Of a DNA stretch of 38,840 nt, positions 8,934 to 18,781 are shown piece after piece. Source of the DNA: Acidocella sp. (lineage in GTDB: Bacteria; Pseudomonadota; Alphaproteobacteria; Acetobacterales; Acetobacteraceae). A program made the position numbers and the translations under genes. Where the stretch lies: NCBI RefSeq assembly GCF_013044125.1, contig NZ_JABEVC010000135.1, positions 1 to 38,840 on the forward strand. Reading direction: 5' to 3'. The notes under the pieces are model-generated. The model ran no database searches. It worked only from the letters and a program-made list of their open reading frames with translations, and was not told the DNA's origin. How positions within the stretch are numbered: the stretch's first letter is position 1; each line of letters opens with the position of its first letter.

Positions 8934-9983
8934 TTATGTACTTTCCCGCGCCGCGAGTTCCAGCCCGACGTTGACGCGCCGCGCCGCCGGGCTGCCGCCC
9001 GAGATTCGCGCCAGCAGCATTTCCGCCGCGGTATGGCCCATGAGCTTGCGTGGTGAGATGATCGTGGTGAGGGCCGGGGTGACCAATGAGCTGACCGGCA
9101 GGCCATTGAAGCCCGCGATGGCGATGCGTCCGGGAATTGCGATACCGTCCCGCTGGGCACGCAAGATGGCGCCCACCGCCATTTCATCATTGGCGAAAAA
9201 CAGCGCATCCAGCTCCGGGTTGGTTTTCAGGATATCTCCAAGCGCGTTCCAGCCAAGTTGCTGGCTGCCGCCTCCCGGATAATCAAACAGCATATCGCAC
9301 GCGTTTTTGCTTTCCAGCAGGCGCCTGTGCATGCCATCGTAGCGCTGCCTTGCGCGGTAGTCATCGCGCAGCCTTGTGCCCACGAAGCCGATTTTCCGGT
9401 ACCCGCGCGCGAGCAAATGCTCTGCCATCTCCATGCCGGCGCGAAAATGCGAGAGGCCGACATTCATGTCGATGCAGCGCGCCCCGTACTCCATCATCTC
9501 CACCACCGGCAGCCCGGCATTTTTGAGGATGGTGTTGGTGCGCGGCAGATGCCGCAGGCCCGCGATCATCACCCCGGGCGGTGCCCAGCCGAGCAGCGCC
9601 GAGACCAGCTCGGCTTCCCGCTCCAGGTTATAGTCGGTGGTGCCCAGCAACAACTGGTAACCGTGCGCCGTCAGCGTTTCCTGCACGCCTTCAATCACCT
9701 CGATAAAGACGACATTCGAGAGAGACGGAACGATGACCGGGATAACCTTGGTTTTGGCGGAGGCGAGGGCGCCGGCCATGCGGTTGGGCACATAGCCGAG
9801 TTGATCAACCGCCGTGCGAATACGGCTGCGAAGCGTCTCCGAGACGCTGTCCGGGTTATTCAGCGCGCGCGACACCGTGATAGGCGCAACCCGCGCAAGG
9901 GCCGCGACATCCGCCAGTGTGACCGAGCCATGGCTGGCGCGGCGGCTATCGGTGTTCGTGGTTTCAGGCGGGGCTTTATCCAA
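8934..9983 (-). CDS. LacI-family transcriptional regulator
   Basis: N-terminal HTH 'VTLADVAALARVAPITVSRALNNPDSVSETLRSRIRTAVDQLGYVPNRMAGAL' plus periplasmic-binding-like core. Confidence 0.95.
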   Translation of the reverse strand: MDKAPPETTNTDSRRASHGSVTLADVAALARVAPITVSRALNNPDSVSETLRSRIRTAVDQLGYVPNRMAGALASAKTKVIPVIVPSLSNVVFIEVIEGVQETLTAHGYQLLLGTTDYNLEREAELVSALLGWAPPGVMIAGLRHLPRTNTILKNAGLPVVEMMEYGARCIDMNVGLSHFRAGMEMAEHLLARGYRKIGFVGTRLRDDYRARQRYDGMHRRLLESKNACDMLFDYPGGGSQQLGWNALGDILKTNPELDALFFANDEMAVGAILRAQRDGIAIPGRIAIAGFNGLPVSSLVTPALTTIISPRKLMGHTAAEMLLARISGGSPAARRVNVGLELAAREST

Positions 9984-10070
9984 AATGCCTTGTCTTTCTA
10001 TGGCCTTGGGCGATTCTACGCATGTTTACTTCCTCTTGCTGGTCTCGTCCAGGGGAGAGAAAAAGAAAAA

Positions 10071-10084
10071 TGGTAGCGCTATCA
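10071..10084. promoter_or_regulatory. candidate LacI-family operator TGGTAGCGCTATCA
   Basis: Near-palindrome between divergent lacI-family gene and ABC operon; exact 14-mer repeats at 19819-19832. Confidence 0.75.
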
Positions 10085-10224
10085 AAAATCATGGTTGCGC
10101 TGTCATTCGGGGTCATGTATAACATGCAAGCGGCCTGACAAATGAGAATCGAGGTTCGCGTAGGGAACGATAATTGGTGGAAATTTCAAAGAATTTGCCT
10201 CGGGAAGCCGTCGTGCAGGATTTG

Positions 10225-11739
10225 ATGAGCCGCACCCCCGGCCTGCTGGCTGCAACCGGGATTGATAAGCGCTTCGGAGCCAACAGCGTCTTGCGCAATG
10301 TCTCCTTGGCGCTGGCGCCGGGCGAGGTGCATACCTTGATGGGCGAGAACGGAGCTGGAAAATCCACGCTTTTCCGTATTCTCGCCGGAATTCACCAGCC
10401 CGATGCCGGGCAGATCAACTTGGACGGCGCCACGCTCGACCTGCGCAACCCCAGCGCGGCTTATGGTCACGGCATCTATCTGGTTCCCCAGGAGCCGGCA
10501 TTGCTGAAGGAACTGAGCGTCGCGGAAAACATGTTCCTCGGGATGCTCCCCACGCGCGGCCGGTTCCCTTCCCGCATCGACTGGAAAACCATCCGCGGCC
10601 AGGCGCAGGACTCGCTCTCGGCGCTCGGGCTGGATGTGGATGTGCGTGATGATGCCAAGCACCTGAGCATTGCCCAGCAGCAGCTTGTGGAGTGCGCCAA
10701 GGCGCTGTTGCGCGGCTGCCGGATTATTTTGTTCGATGAGCCGACATCCCCGCTCACCGGCCGTGAGGTGGGAATTTTATTTAGCATCATGCGCCGGTTG
10801 CGCGGGCAGGGCTGCACGCTTGGCTTCATCAGCCATCGTATGGACGAGGTGAGCGAGATAAGCGACCGCGTAAGCGTCCTGCGCGATGGCGCGGTAACTG
10901 ATGAGGTGGGCCGCGACGGGTTCGACCGCGCTCGCCTGGTCCGCGCCATGGTGGGACGTGAGGTGATTTTTGATCGCAGGCGGGTTCGCCGGGAGGCTGA
11001 GGGTGAGCCGGTGCTGAGTGTGCGCGGCCTGGCGCACGCGCCGGTGTTCTCGGGGGTGGATTTTGATGTCCGGCCCGGTGAGATCCTGGGTTTTTCCGGG
11101 TTGATCGGCTCCGGCCGTACAGAAATCGCCGAGGCGGTGTGCGGCTTGCGCGCGAAGTCAGCGGGCAGCGTAACCTTGGCCGGCCAGGACATCTCCGCCT
11201 CATCAATTGGCGATATTATCGAGGCCGGGCTGGTGTATGTGCCTGAAGACCGCGCGCGCCATGGGGTGATTCTTCCCATGTCGATCCGTGATAACGCAAC
11301 CGCCGGGCAGATCGGCCGGTTGCAGCGCAAAGGCGGCATCCTCAACCGCGGACGTGAAGTCGCGATCGCCACAGATACGATGCGCCGCTACCAGGTGCGC
11401 GCGCGCGGGATTGATCAGCCGGTCGGCCAGCTTTCCGGCGGCAACCAGCAGAAGGTCGTGTTCGGCAAATGGATGAGCACGAACCCGAAGGTTGCCATTC
11501 TCGACGAGCCGACGCGCGGCGTGGACGTTGGCGCGAAAGATGAGATTTACCGCTTGATCGAGGAATTGTCGGCGCAGGGTATGGCGATTGTCGTCATCTC
11601 CTCGGAGTTGGAAGAGTTGATCGTGCTATGCGACAGGGTGATTGCGATTTACGGCGGAAAAATCGCGGCCGAATTAAAGGGGGCGGATGTGACCGCCGCA
11701 CGTGTCGGCGCCGCTTTCCTTGGCGTGGAGGCGCATTGA
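10225..11739 (+). CDS. sugar ABC transporter ATP-binding protein (RbsA/LsrA-like, two NBDs)
   Basis: 'LMGENGAGKSTLFRILAG', 'ILFDEPTSPL', second domain 'LSGGNQQKVVFGKW', 'AILDEPTRGVDVGAK'. ATG at 10225 preferred over TTG at 10174. Confidence 0.92.
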   Translation: MSRTPGLLAATGIDKRFGANSVLRNVSLALAPGEVHTLMGENGAGKSTLFRILAGIHQPDAGQINLDGATLDLRNPSAAYGHGIYLVPQEPALLKELSVAENMFLGMLPTRGRFPSRIDWKTIRGQAQDSLSALGLDVDVRDDAKHLSIAQQQLVECAKALLRGCRIILFDEPTSPLTGREVGILFSIMRRLRGQGCTLGFISHRMDEVSEISDRVSVLRDGAVTDEVGRDGFDRARLVRAMVGREVIFDRRRVRREAEGEPVLSVRGLAHAPVFSGVDFDVRPGEILGFSGLIGSGRTEIAEAVCGLRAKSAGSVTLAGQDISASSIGDIIEAGLVYVPEDRARHGVILPMSIRDNATAGQIGRLQRKGGILNRGREVAIATDTMRRYQVRARGIDQPVGQLSGGNQQKVVFGKWMSTNPKVAILDEPTRGVDVGAKDEIYRLIEELSAQGMAIVVISSELEELIVLCDRVIAIYGGKIAAELKGADVTAARVGAAFLGVEAH

Positions 11740-11740
11740 G

Positions 11741-12742
11741 ATGAGCAGCACCGCCACAGCCGTATCGGATCCCAGCCGCCGTAAAAAATCCAGGCCGCGC
11801 CGCAGGGAGCTCCGTGAAGTCACGCTTCTGGTGGCGATATTTGCAGTGGTGCTCGGCGTCGGAGTGCTACGGCCAAGCTTTATGTCCTTCAGCAATATCG
11901 AATTCATGGTCCTCAGCTCCGTTGTGCTCGGGCTGGTCGGCATCAGCCAGACCTTCGTTATCATAACGCGCGGGATTGATCTTTCAGTCTCCGCCGTTCT
12001 GGGGTTGAGCGCGATGGTTTTCGGGCTGCTCTCCACCACATCCAGTATGCCGCTCTGGCAGGCTTTGCCGCTTTGCCTGGCCATGGGTGCGGTGCTTGGC
12101 TGTTTCAACGGTTTTTTGGTCGCTTGGTTGAAAATTCCGCCGATTATCGCAACGTTGGGGACTTACAGCCTGTATGGCGGGCTGACATTTATCTATTCCA
12201 ACGGGCTGCAGGTGGACCAGGTCTCGCCAAATTTCGCGGCGTTTGGCAATGATAATCTCATCCCCGGGCTGCCGGTGCCAACGCCGGTGCTTGCTCTTGC
12301 CGCTGTGGCCGCTGCTGCCTGGTTCGTCCTGAACCACATGAAATTTGGCCGCAATATTCTGGCAATCGGCAACAATGCCGCCGCAGCCTATAACGCCGGT
12401 ATTTCCGTGCGCCGCACGCTGCTGGCTGTGTATACCATCTCCGGCGCGCTGGCGGCTTTTGCCGGGCTCGTGTTCGTGGCCTATACCGGGTCAGCCACAG
12501 CCACAACCGGCACGGGCGACCATGTCGAGCTGCAATCCATCGCGATCGCGCTGATCGGCGGCACGGCGATCGCGGGCGGGCGGGGCAATCTTGCCGGCAC
12601 AGTAATCGGCAGTGTGTTCCTGAGCGTTGTCATCACCGCGCTGGTGTTTCTGCAAGTTCCCGCGATCTGGTATTCGGCGGGTGAGGGGTTGATGATCCTC
12701 GCCGCCGTTACCCTTGGCGCAAGACGGAGTGTGAATCCATGA
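11741..12742 (+). CDS. sugar ABC transporter permease (RbsC/LsrC-like)
   Basis: Hydrophobic; 'VIITRGIDLSVSAVLGLSAM' and 'IALIGGTAIAGGRGNLAGTVIG' signatures; ATG at 11741. Confidence 0.9.
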   Translation: MSSTATAVSDPSRRKKSRPRRRELREVTLLVAIFAVVLGVGVLRPSFMSFSNIEFMVLSSVVLGLVGISQTFVIITRGIDLSVSAVLGLSAMVFGLLSTTSSMPLWQALPLCLAMGAVLGCFNGFLVAWLKIPPIIATLGTYSLYGGLTFIYSNGLQVDQVSPNFAAFGNDNLIPGLPVPTPVLALAAVAAAAWFVLNHMKFGRNILAIGNNAAAAYNAGISVRRTLLAVYTISGALAAFAGLVFVAYTGSATATTGTGDHVELQSIAIALIGGTAIAGGRGNLAGTVIGSVFLSVVITALVFLQVPAIWYSAGEGLMILAAVTLGARRSVNP

Positions 12743-13755
12743 GATATCTATTTCCCAGCCAACCATGGGACCGTGCGCTGGTCGCGATCTTGGTGGCGCT
12801 GTTCTCAGGGTTCTGCATTCTCACACCTGGTTTTTATAATGGCTTTCACGGTACCCTCGCGATCACCGAAGAGTTTCTGCCGTTCGGCTTTGTGGCTTTA
12901 GGACTTTCGGTAGTTATTTTAACCGGCGGCATTGACCTTTCAGTTGGTTCCATCTCGGGGCTTGCGGCTGTCATCATGGCTATCCTCATTAAATCCTACG
13001 GCTTGAATACCTGGCTTGCGGTGTTGGTGGCTGTTGGCGCCGGCGGCGGCCTTGGGTGGTTGAACGGGCAGATTATCACCCGCCTGCGCGTGGAACCGCT
13101 GATTGCGACATTGTCCACGAATTTCATCTATTCCAGCATTGCGATCGCGCTTGCCGGCGCATCGCCGCCTTACGGCTTCGGCCACGCATTCGGTGAACTT
13201 GGAACCGGCGCCATAGCGGGCTGGGTGCCCGTGCAGTTAGTGATATTTATCGTCCTGGCCATCGGGTTTTCGGTGCTGATTACCCGCACCGGATATGGCC
13301 GGCGGTTGGTGATGATCGGCTATAACCGGGATGCGGCGCATTATGCTGGTGTTTCAGTTGCCTCGGTTGAGCGGCGTGCCTATTGCATCAGCGGCGTGAT
13401 GGCAGCTTTCGCGGGTATTGTTCTCGCATCGTATTACGATGCTGTCCGTGCCGATATGGGCGATATCCTGCTGCTGACTTCGATCACCATGGTCGTGCTG
13501 GGTGGCATTAGTATATTCGGCGGCGAAGGCGGGATTCTCGGCGTAACTCTCGCGGTGATGATCCTTGGTGTTCTTCGCCAAGGGATGCTAATCGCCGGGT
13601 TTTCAGACATGGTGACCACAATGCTGATCGGCGCGATTCTGCTCTCATCCATCGCCATAAAAAATCTATTCTCCAGCCGGGGTTTTGATTTTGGCTCTAT
13701 AATCCGGCGCCTTTCCTTTTTGCGCCCGCCGGAGCGCATGACCTCAAGATCCTAG
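12739..13755 (+). CDS. sugar ABC transporter permease (second, LsrD-like)
   Basis: 'VVILTGGIDLSVGSISGLAAV', 'LGGISIFGGEGGILG'; overlaps preceding gene by 4 nt. Confidence 0.9.
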   Translation: MRYLFPSQPWDRALVAILVALFSGFCILTPGFYNGFHGTLAITEEFLPFGFVALGLSVVILTGGIDLSVGSISGLAAVIMAILIKSYGLNTWLAVLVAVGAGGGLGWLNGQIITRLRVEPLIATLSTNFIYSSIAIALAGASPPYGFGHAFGELGTGAIAGWVPVQLVIFIVLAIGFSVLITRTGYGRRLVMIGYNRDAAHYAGVSVASVERRAYCISGVMAAFAGIVLASYYDAVRADMGDILLLTSITMVVLGGISIFGGEGGILGVTLAVMILGVLRQGMLIAGFSDMVTTMLIGAILLSSIAIKNLFSSRGFDFGSIIRRLSFLRPPERMTSRS

Positions 13756-13812
13756 AACAAAACACCGGATTACGTGCCTGCGACGATAACAAAAAACTCA
13801 TGTAGGGATATT

Positions 13813-14808
13813 ATGAAGTCACTTATCAAAATGTTATTGGTTTCCGCCAGCCTGGGTGCCATGGCAACGGCCGCTCATGCACAGACCTCGATTGACACAT
13901 CGAAGACCATCAAAGTTGCGATGGTTCCGAAGCTGATCGGGCTTTCGGTCTTTAAGGCCAATGAACAAGGGGCGATCGAAGCCGCGAAATCGCTCAACAT
14001 CAATTTTCTCTACACCGGCCCGGTGACAGCATCCGCGCAAGGCCAGGTTGATATCATCAACAGCCTCGTTGCACGGAAGTTTGATGCGATCACGGTGACG
14101 TCGAACAATCCGACGGAGCTTGCGCCATCGCTGAAACGGGCGATGGCTCAAGGTATCGCTGTGGTGAGCTATGATTCCGATGTTTCGCCCGATGCGCGGG
14201 ATTTCTTCATTCAAAATACCGCCTATCCGGCGATGGGCAAGGCGTTGGTAGATTCGGTTGAAGCCTATGCCGGTCCGAACGCGCAAGTCGCCATTTTGTC
14301 CTCAACGCCAGATGCGGCTATTCAAAATGCATGGCTGGGTGCGGTAAAAACCTATATGGCAGCAACCTATCCAAATATGAAAATCGTGACGACGCAATAT
14401 GGTCAGTCAAGCCCGTCGCTGTCGCTGTCCGCAGGTTTGAATATTCTGCATGCCTATCCGCAGGTAACCGCGATTATCGCGCCGGATGGCGCAGCGGAAG
14501 TGGGCGCCGCCGCGGCGATTGAAAAACTTGGCCTTCAGGGTAAGGTTTTTGCAACCGGCGCGAGCGATCCGAACTCGATCCGCCAATACGTCAAAGATGG
14601 CGTCATCAAGGCCAGCCCGCTTTGGGATGAGGTGGGAGAAGGTAAGCTGGTTATGTATGTGGCGCGTCTCGCCGCGAATCATGCACTGAAATCAGACGAC
14701 ACCTTTACCGTGCCAGGGCTTGGCACCTATACTGTCAATAACAAGGTGATCATCTTTAGCAAGCCACTTGTTTTTACCGCTGAAAATATCGATAAATACA
14801 ACTTTTAA
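13813..14808 (+). CDS. sugar/LsrB-RhaS-like periplasmic substrate-binding protein
   Basis: Signal peptide 'MKSLIKMLLVSASLGAMATAAHA' then 'IKVAMVPKLIGLSVFKANEQGAIEAAKSL'. Confidence 0.9.
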   Translation: MKSLIKMLLVSASLGAMATAAHAQTSIDTSKTIKVAMVPKLIGLSVFKANEQGAIEAAKSLNINFLYTGPVTASAQGQVDIINSLVARKFDAITVTSNNPTELAPSLKRAMAQGIAVVSYDSDVSPDARDFFIQNTAYPAMGKALVDSVEAYAGPNAQVAILSSTPDAAIQNAWLGAVKTYMAATYPNMKIVTTQYGQSSPSLSLSAGLNILHAYPQVTAIIAPDGAAEVGAAAAIEKLGLQGKVFATGASDPNSIRQYVKDGVIKASPLWDEVGEGKLVMYVARLAANHALKSDDTFTVPGLGTYTVNNKVIIFSKPLVFTAENIDKYNF

Positions 14809-14821
14809 AACCATCGCGGCA

Positions 14822-14849
14822 ATCCGCCGGTTGGAGAAGGCCGGCGGAT
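14822..14849. repeat. perfect 9-bp inverted repeat (hairpin) in the binding-protein/epimerase intergenic gap
   Basis: ATCCGCCGG-TTGGAGAAGG-CCGGCGGAT. Confidence 0.7.
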
Positions 14850-14877
14850 AAGACCTACATACCATGGAGAGCAGTGA

Positions 14878-15765
14878 ATGAAACGGATAGTATTTACAGG
14901 CGGCAGCGGCAAGGCGGGAAAGCACGCAGTGCAGCATCTCGTGGAGCACGGTTACCGCGTGCTGAATATCGACACTAAACCGCTTGATAATCCGCAAGTC
15001 CGTACCTTAATCACGGATCTCACCGATCAGGGCCAGGTATTCAATGCGCTGTCGAGCTATACCGGCTTGCATGAATTCGATGCATCGCTGCGGCCTGAAC
15101 CAATTGATGCGGTCGTTCATTTTGCTGCGATTCCGCGCATCATGATCACGCCCGATAACGAGGTGTTCCGCATCAACACGCTCAGCACCTATAACGTTAT
15201 CGAAGCTGCGGTAAAGCTTGGTATCAAAAAAATCATCATTGCCTCTAGCGAGACGATTTACGGGCTGGTATTCGCCAACGAACCGCGCGACCCTGTTTAT
15301 TTTCCTCTGGATGAGGAATACCCGGTTGATCCGATGGATAGCTACGCGCTCTCCAAACTTTGTAACGAGAATACTGCCAAGGCTTTTGCGCTGCGCTCCG
15401 GCATTGATATATATTCAATCCGTATCGGCAATGTAATTGAACCACATGAGTATGCGAACTTCCCCAAATTCTTCGCCGATCCTGGTTTCCGGAAGCGGAT
15501 TGCGTGGAGCTATATTGACGCCCGTGACCTAGGGGAGATCACCCGGCTTGGGATCGAGAAGAACGGTTTGGGCTTCCAGGTGTTCAACGGCGTCAGTGGC
15601 GATACTTCGTCCGACCTTCCAACGGCTGAGTTGCTTCGCCGCTTCTATCCGAACGCGCCGGTGCGCGGCACGCTCGGAGAATTTGAAACACTGCTCTCCA
15701 ACCGGAAAACATGCGATGTCCTCGGATTCAAACAAGCTCATTTCTGGCGCGACTATGTCAAATAA
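14878..15765 (+). CDS. NAD-dependent epimerase/dehydratase family protein
   Basis: 'IVFTGGSGKAGKHAVQHLVEHGY', 'ASSETIYG', 'YALSKLCNE' (YxxxK). Confidence 0.88.
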   Translation: MKRIVFTGGSGKAGKHAVQHLVEHGYRVLNIDTKPLDNPQVRTLITDLTDQGQVFNALSSYTGLHEFDASLRPEPIDAVVHFAAIPRIMITPDNEVFRINTLSTYNVIEAAVKLGIKKIIIASSETIYGLVFANEPRDPVYFPLDEEYPVDPMDSYALSKLCNENTAKAFALRSGIDIYSIRIGNVIEPHEYANFPKFFADPGFRKRIAWSYIDARDLGEITRLGIEKNGLGFQVFNGVSGDTSSDLPTAELLRRFYPNAPVRGTLGEFETLLSNRKTCDVLGFKQAHFWRDYVK

Positions 15766-16669
15766 CCCGAATACCCCAGAGCGGATCGGTTTCATCGGCG
15801 TAGGGCTGATGGGCCATGGCATGGCGAAGAATATTCTTGAAGCCGGTTATCATCTTACAGTTCTGGCAAATCGTAACCGCGTGCCGGTCGATGATTTGCT
15901 GGCGCGTGGCGCCGCGGAGGCAAGTTCCGCGAAGGCGTTGGCGGAAGTGGTCGACATCGTCTTTCTTTGTGTCACGGGTAGTCCGCAGGTCATTTCCATT
16001 ATCAATGGCGAAAATGGCTTGGCGGCGGCAGGAAAAAAGCTGTTGATCGTTGATTGTTCGACCTCCGATCCGTCCATTACGACGGCGCTGGCGGGGGAAC
16101 TCGCAGGCCGGGAGATCACGCTAATCGACGCACCGCTCAGCCGGACACCGAAAGATGCTTGGGCCGGTACGCTCGATGTGATGATTGGCGGGGCGGATAA
16201 GGATGTCGCCAGGGTAAAGCCGATTATCGAGTCGTTTTCACAACGGATGGTCCACACCGGCCCAACCGGAACCGGCCACACGATGAAACTGCTGAATAAT
16301 TTCATATCTTTGGGCTATGGCGCGCTCTATTCGGAAGCGTTGATGCTAGGCGCCAAAGCTGGATTGCGCGCGGATATATTCGATCAGGTGATTCGGGGCG
16401 GCCGAATGGACTGCCCATTCTATCAGACATTTTTCAAATATGTGATAGAACGTGATCGTGATGCGCATAAATTCACGCTCAATAATGCGCTGAAGGATCT
16501 TACCTACCTCTCTGCCTTCGCCATCAACGCGGGTGCCGCGAATCCTGTTTCCGCCGCGGTGCGCAATTCCTATGCGCTTGCCATAGGTGCGGGGCGGGGC
16601 GATGATTATGTGCCAATGCTCTCGGATATTGTTGCCGCTCTCAACGGCATCAATCCGCAACCAAGCTGA
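15755..16669 (+). CDS. beta-hydroxyacid dehydrogenase (3-hydroxyisobutyrate dehydrogenase family)
   Basis: 'IGFIGVGLMGHGMAKNILEAGY', 'GPTGTGHTMKLLNNFISLG'; ATG at 15755 overlaps upstream stop. Confidence 0.9.
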   Translation: MSNNPNTPERIGFIGVGLMGHGMAKNILEAGYHLTVLANRNRVPVDDLLARGAAEASSAKALAEVVDIVFLCVTGSPQVISIINGENGLAAAGKKLLIVDCSTSDPSITTALAGELAGREITLIDAPLSRTPKDAWAGTLDVMIGGADKDVARVKPIIESFSQRMVHTGPTGTGHTMKLLNNFISLGYGALYSEALMLGAKAGLRADIFDQVIRGGRMDCPFYQTFFKYVIERDRDAHKFTLNNALKDLTYLSAFAINAGAANPVSAAVRNSYALAIGAGRGDDYVPMLSDIVAALNGINPQPS

Positions 16670-16700
16670 GAGACAGTCAAACTCTGCATGTATTCTTATA

Positions 16701-16729
16701 AACACGGCCTGTTCACAACAGGCCGTGTT
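16701..16729. terminator. bidirectional rho-independent terminator candidate
   Basis: AACACGGCCTGTT-CAC-AACAGGCCGTGTT, perfect 13-bp stem followed by TTCG, between convergent genes. Confidence 0.8.
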
Positions 16730-16733
16730 TTCG

Positions 16734-18002
16734 TCAGTGCATCATCGCCAGTGCGTGCATGAAGAAATCCCGGCCGCCGAAATTGCCTGATTTCAGCGCA
16801 AGCAACATGTCCGTATTGTTTCCGCCCAAGCTGCGCAACACAGGTACGCCGGGGGCAATTTCCGGGCCAAGCTGAAAGGCTGATATCCCCAAGCGGTTTA
16901 TCACCGCGCCAGAGGTCTCGCCACCGCCAACGACCAGGCGCTTTACACCGCGCGCGACGAGACCGGCGGCAATGGCAGCCATTGCTTGTTCAATCGCATG
17001 GCCGGCGCGCTCGCGGCCGTAGCGTTCCTGCAGCCGCGCCACCTCTTCTGGCGAACCGCTGCTGGCGATAAGTACCGGGCCAGCGGCCAGGCGCGCCGCC
17101 GCCCATTCCAGGCCATCTGAGATTTCCTCCGGATTATCCATCAATTTCTCAGTCCGCAGGCGCAAAACTGGTAAAAACCGTGCAGCGGCATCAATCTGTT
17201 CCAGAGTGGCTTTTGAACAGCTTCCCACCAGGCAGGCCGCAAAACCACCAACTGGCGTGCCTGCATCCGCCAGCTTCGCGGTGCTGTTCACCGCAAGCGC
17301 GCGTGCAAGCCCCAGGCCCAGCCCGGATGCACCAACGGAAAGTTTCTGGCCGATGGCGGCGGCGCCGATCGCCAGCAGGTCGCTCTCCCTGATGGCATCA
17401 ATAATCGCGATGCCGCGATGCTGTTTGGCGAGTTCACGCTGGCGCGCCAGAATTGCTTCCGGCCCGCGTGCAACAACCTCCACGTCGATTAGCCCTATTT
17501 GCGCATTACCGCACTGGCGCTGCAGAACGCGCACGAGGTTGGAGTCCCGCATCGGGTTTAGCGGATGATCTTTCAACGGGCTTTCGTTCAACGGGACGCC
17601 ATTTACGAATAAATGGCCCTGGTAAACGGTGCGGCCTGTTTCAGGAAATGCTGGCGTGACAAGCAGGCTTTCTGCGCCGTCATCAGCCTGCAACGCCAAG
17701 GTTACCGGCCCGATATTGCCCGCATCTGTTGAATCGAATGTGGAACATATTTTGAACATCACATGCCCCGCGCCCTGGCTCCGCAGCCAGCGCGCCGCGG
17801 CACGTGAACTGGCAACTGCATCTGCGGCCACGATAGACCGGCTTTTCAGTGAAACGACGACAGCATCGACATCCTCCAGAGGCAATCCTGCCTCAGGAAC
17901 GCCAATCGTCTGAACAGTTCGCAGGCCGTTGCGTGTCAGCGTGTTCGCAAGGTCGGAGGCGCCCGTGTAATCATCAGCGATGCAGCCAAGACGAAGGCTC
18001 AT
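16734..18002 (-). CDS. otnK: DUF1537-family kinase, probable 3-oxo-tetronate kinase
   Basis: 'LGCIADDYTGASDLANTLTRNGLRTVQTIGVP' N-term and 'RLVVGGGETSGAVINRLGI...APGVPVLRSLGGNNTDMLLALKSGNFGGRDFFMHAL' C-term. Confidence 0.9.
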   Translation of the reverse strand: MSLRLGCIADDYTGASDLANTLTRNGLRTVQTIGVPEAGLPLEDVDAVVVSLKSRSIVAADAVASSRAAARWLRSQGAGHVMFKICSTFDSTDAGNIGPVTLALQADDGAESLLVTPAFPETGRTVYQGHLFVNGVPLNESPLKDHPLNPMRDSNLVRVLQRQCGNAQIGLIDVEVVARGPEAILARQRELAKQHRGIAIIDAIRESDLLAIGAAAIGQKLSVGASGLGLGLARALAVNSTAKLADAGTPVGGFAACLVGSCSKATLEQIDAAARFLPVLRLRTEKLMDNPEEISDGLEWAAARLAAGPVLIASSGSPEEVARLQERYGRERAGHAIEQAMAAIAAGLVARGVKRLVVGGGETSGAVINRLGISAFQLGPEIAPGVPVLRSLGGNNTDMLLALKSGNFGGRDFFMHALAMMH

Positions 18003-18781
18003 TGCTTTGCTCCGGCATCATGCAACCACCCGAGACCTGCAAGCGTTCCGCCGCGCGGATTATACTCACACCCGATGAAGCCGCTATAATTCAGGTTTTC
18101 CAGATGCCGGAAAATATGGCCGTCGTTCAGTTCGCCGGTATCGGGCTCATTGCGCAGCGGCACACTGGCCACCTGCACATGGCCGATCATTGGCATCAGC
18201 CGGGCCAACGCAGCCGAGACATCTCCATGCATAATCTGACGATGGAAAATATCGAATTGCAACCGCAGGGTCCTTAATCCCAGCTGTTGAATCAGCGCCT
18301 CGGCATAGGGGTAATCATTGAGGAAATATCCCGGCATGCTGCGTGCGTTGATCGGCTCCAGCAACAGCTCAATGCCGTGCTCCGCCAGTTGTTCCGCCGC
18401 GTAGGTTACCGCCGTCTCGTAGCTTGCAGCCGCCTCGAGGTTATCGCGGTTCGCAATGCCCGCCATAAGGTGCAGCCGCTTCGCCCCGGTTGCCTGGGCG
18501 TACACCAAGGCTGTTTGCACACTCGCTTTCAACTCTTCCAGCCGGCCGGGCAGGGCGGCTATCCCGCGTTCACCTGCCGCCCAATCGCCCGGCGGCATAT
18601 TGAACAGCGCCTGCGTCAGCCTATGGCGCTGCAGGCGAGCCGCAATCGCTTCCGGCGGGTGATCATAAGGGAAGAGATATTCCACCGCCTGGAACCCGGC
18701 ATCGGCCGCCGCGCCAAAGCGGTCCAGAAACGGCCATTCGGTGAACATCATCGAGATATTGGCTGCAAATTTTAACATCAA
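17999..18781 (-). CDS. otnI: hydroxypyruvate isomerase-like TIM barrel, probable 2-oxo-tetronate isomerase
   Basis: 'FAANISMMFTEWPFLDRFGAAADAGFQAVEYLFPYD', 'LLLEPINARSMPGYFL'; overlaps otnK and ltnD-like genes. Confidence 0.88.
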   Translation of the reverse strand: MMLKFAANISMMFTEWPFLDRFGAAADAGFQAVEYLFPYDHPPEAIAARLQRHRLTQALFNMPPGDWAAGERGIAALPGRLEELKASVQTALVYAQATGAKRLHLMAGIANRDNLEAAASYETAVTYAAEQLAEHGIELLLEPINARSMPGYFLNDYPYAEALIQQLGLRTLRLQFDIFHRQIMHGDVSAALARLMPMIGHVQVASVPLRNEPDTGELNDGHIFRHLENLNYSGFIGCEYNPRGGTLAGLGWLHDAGAKQ

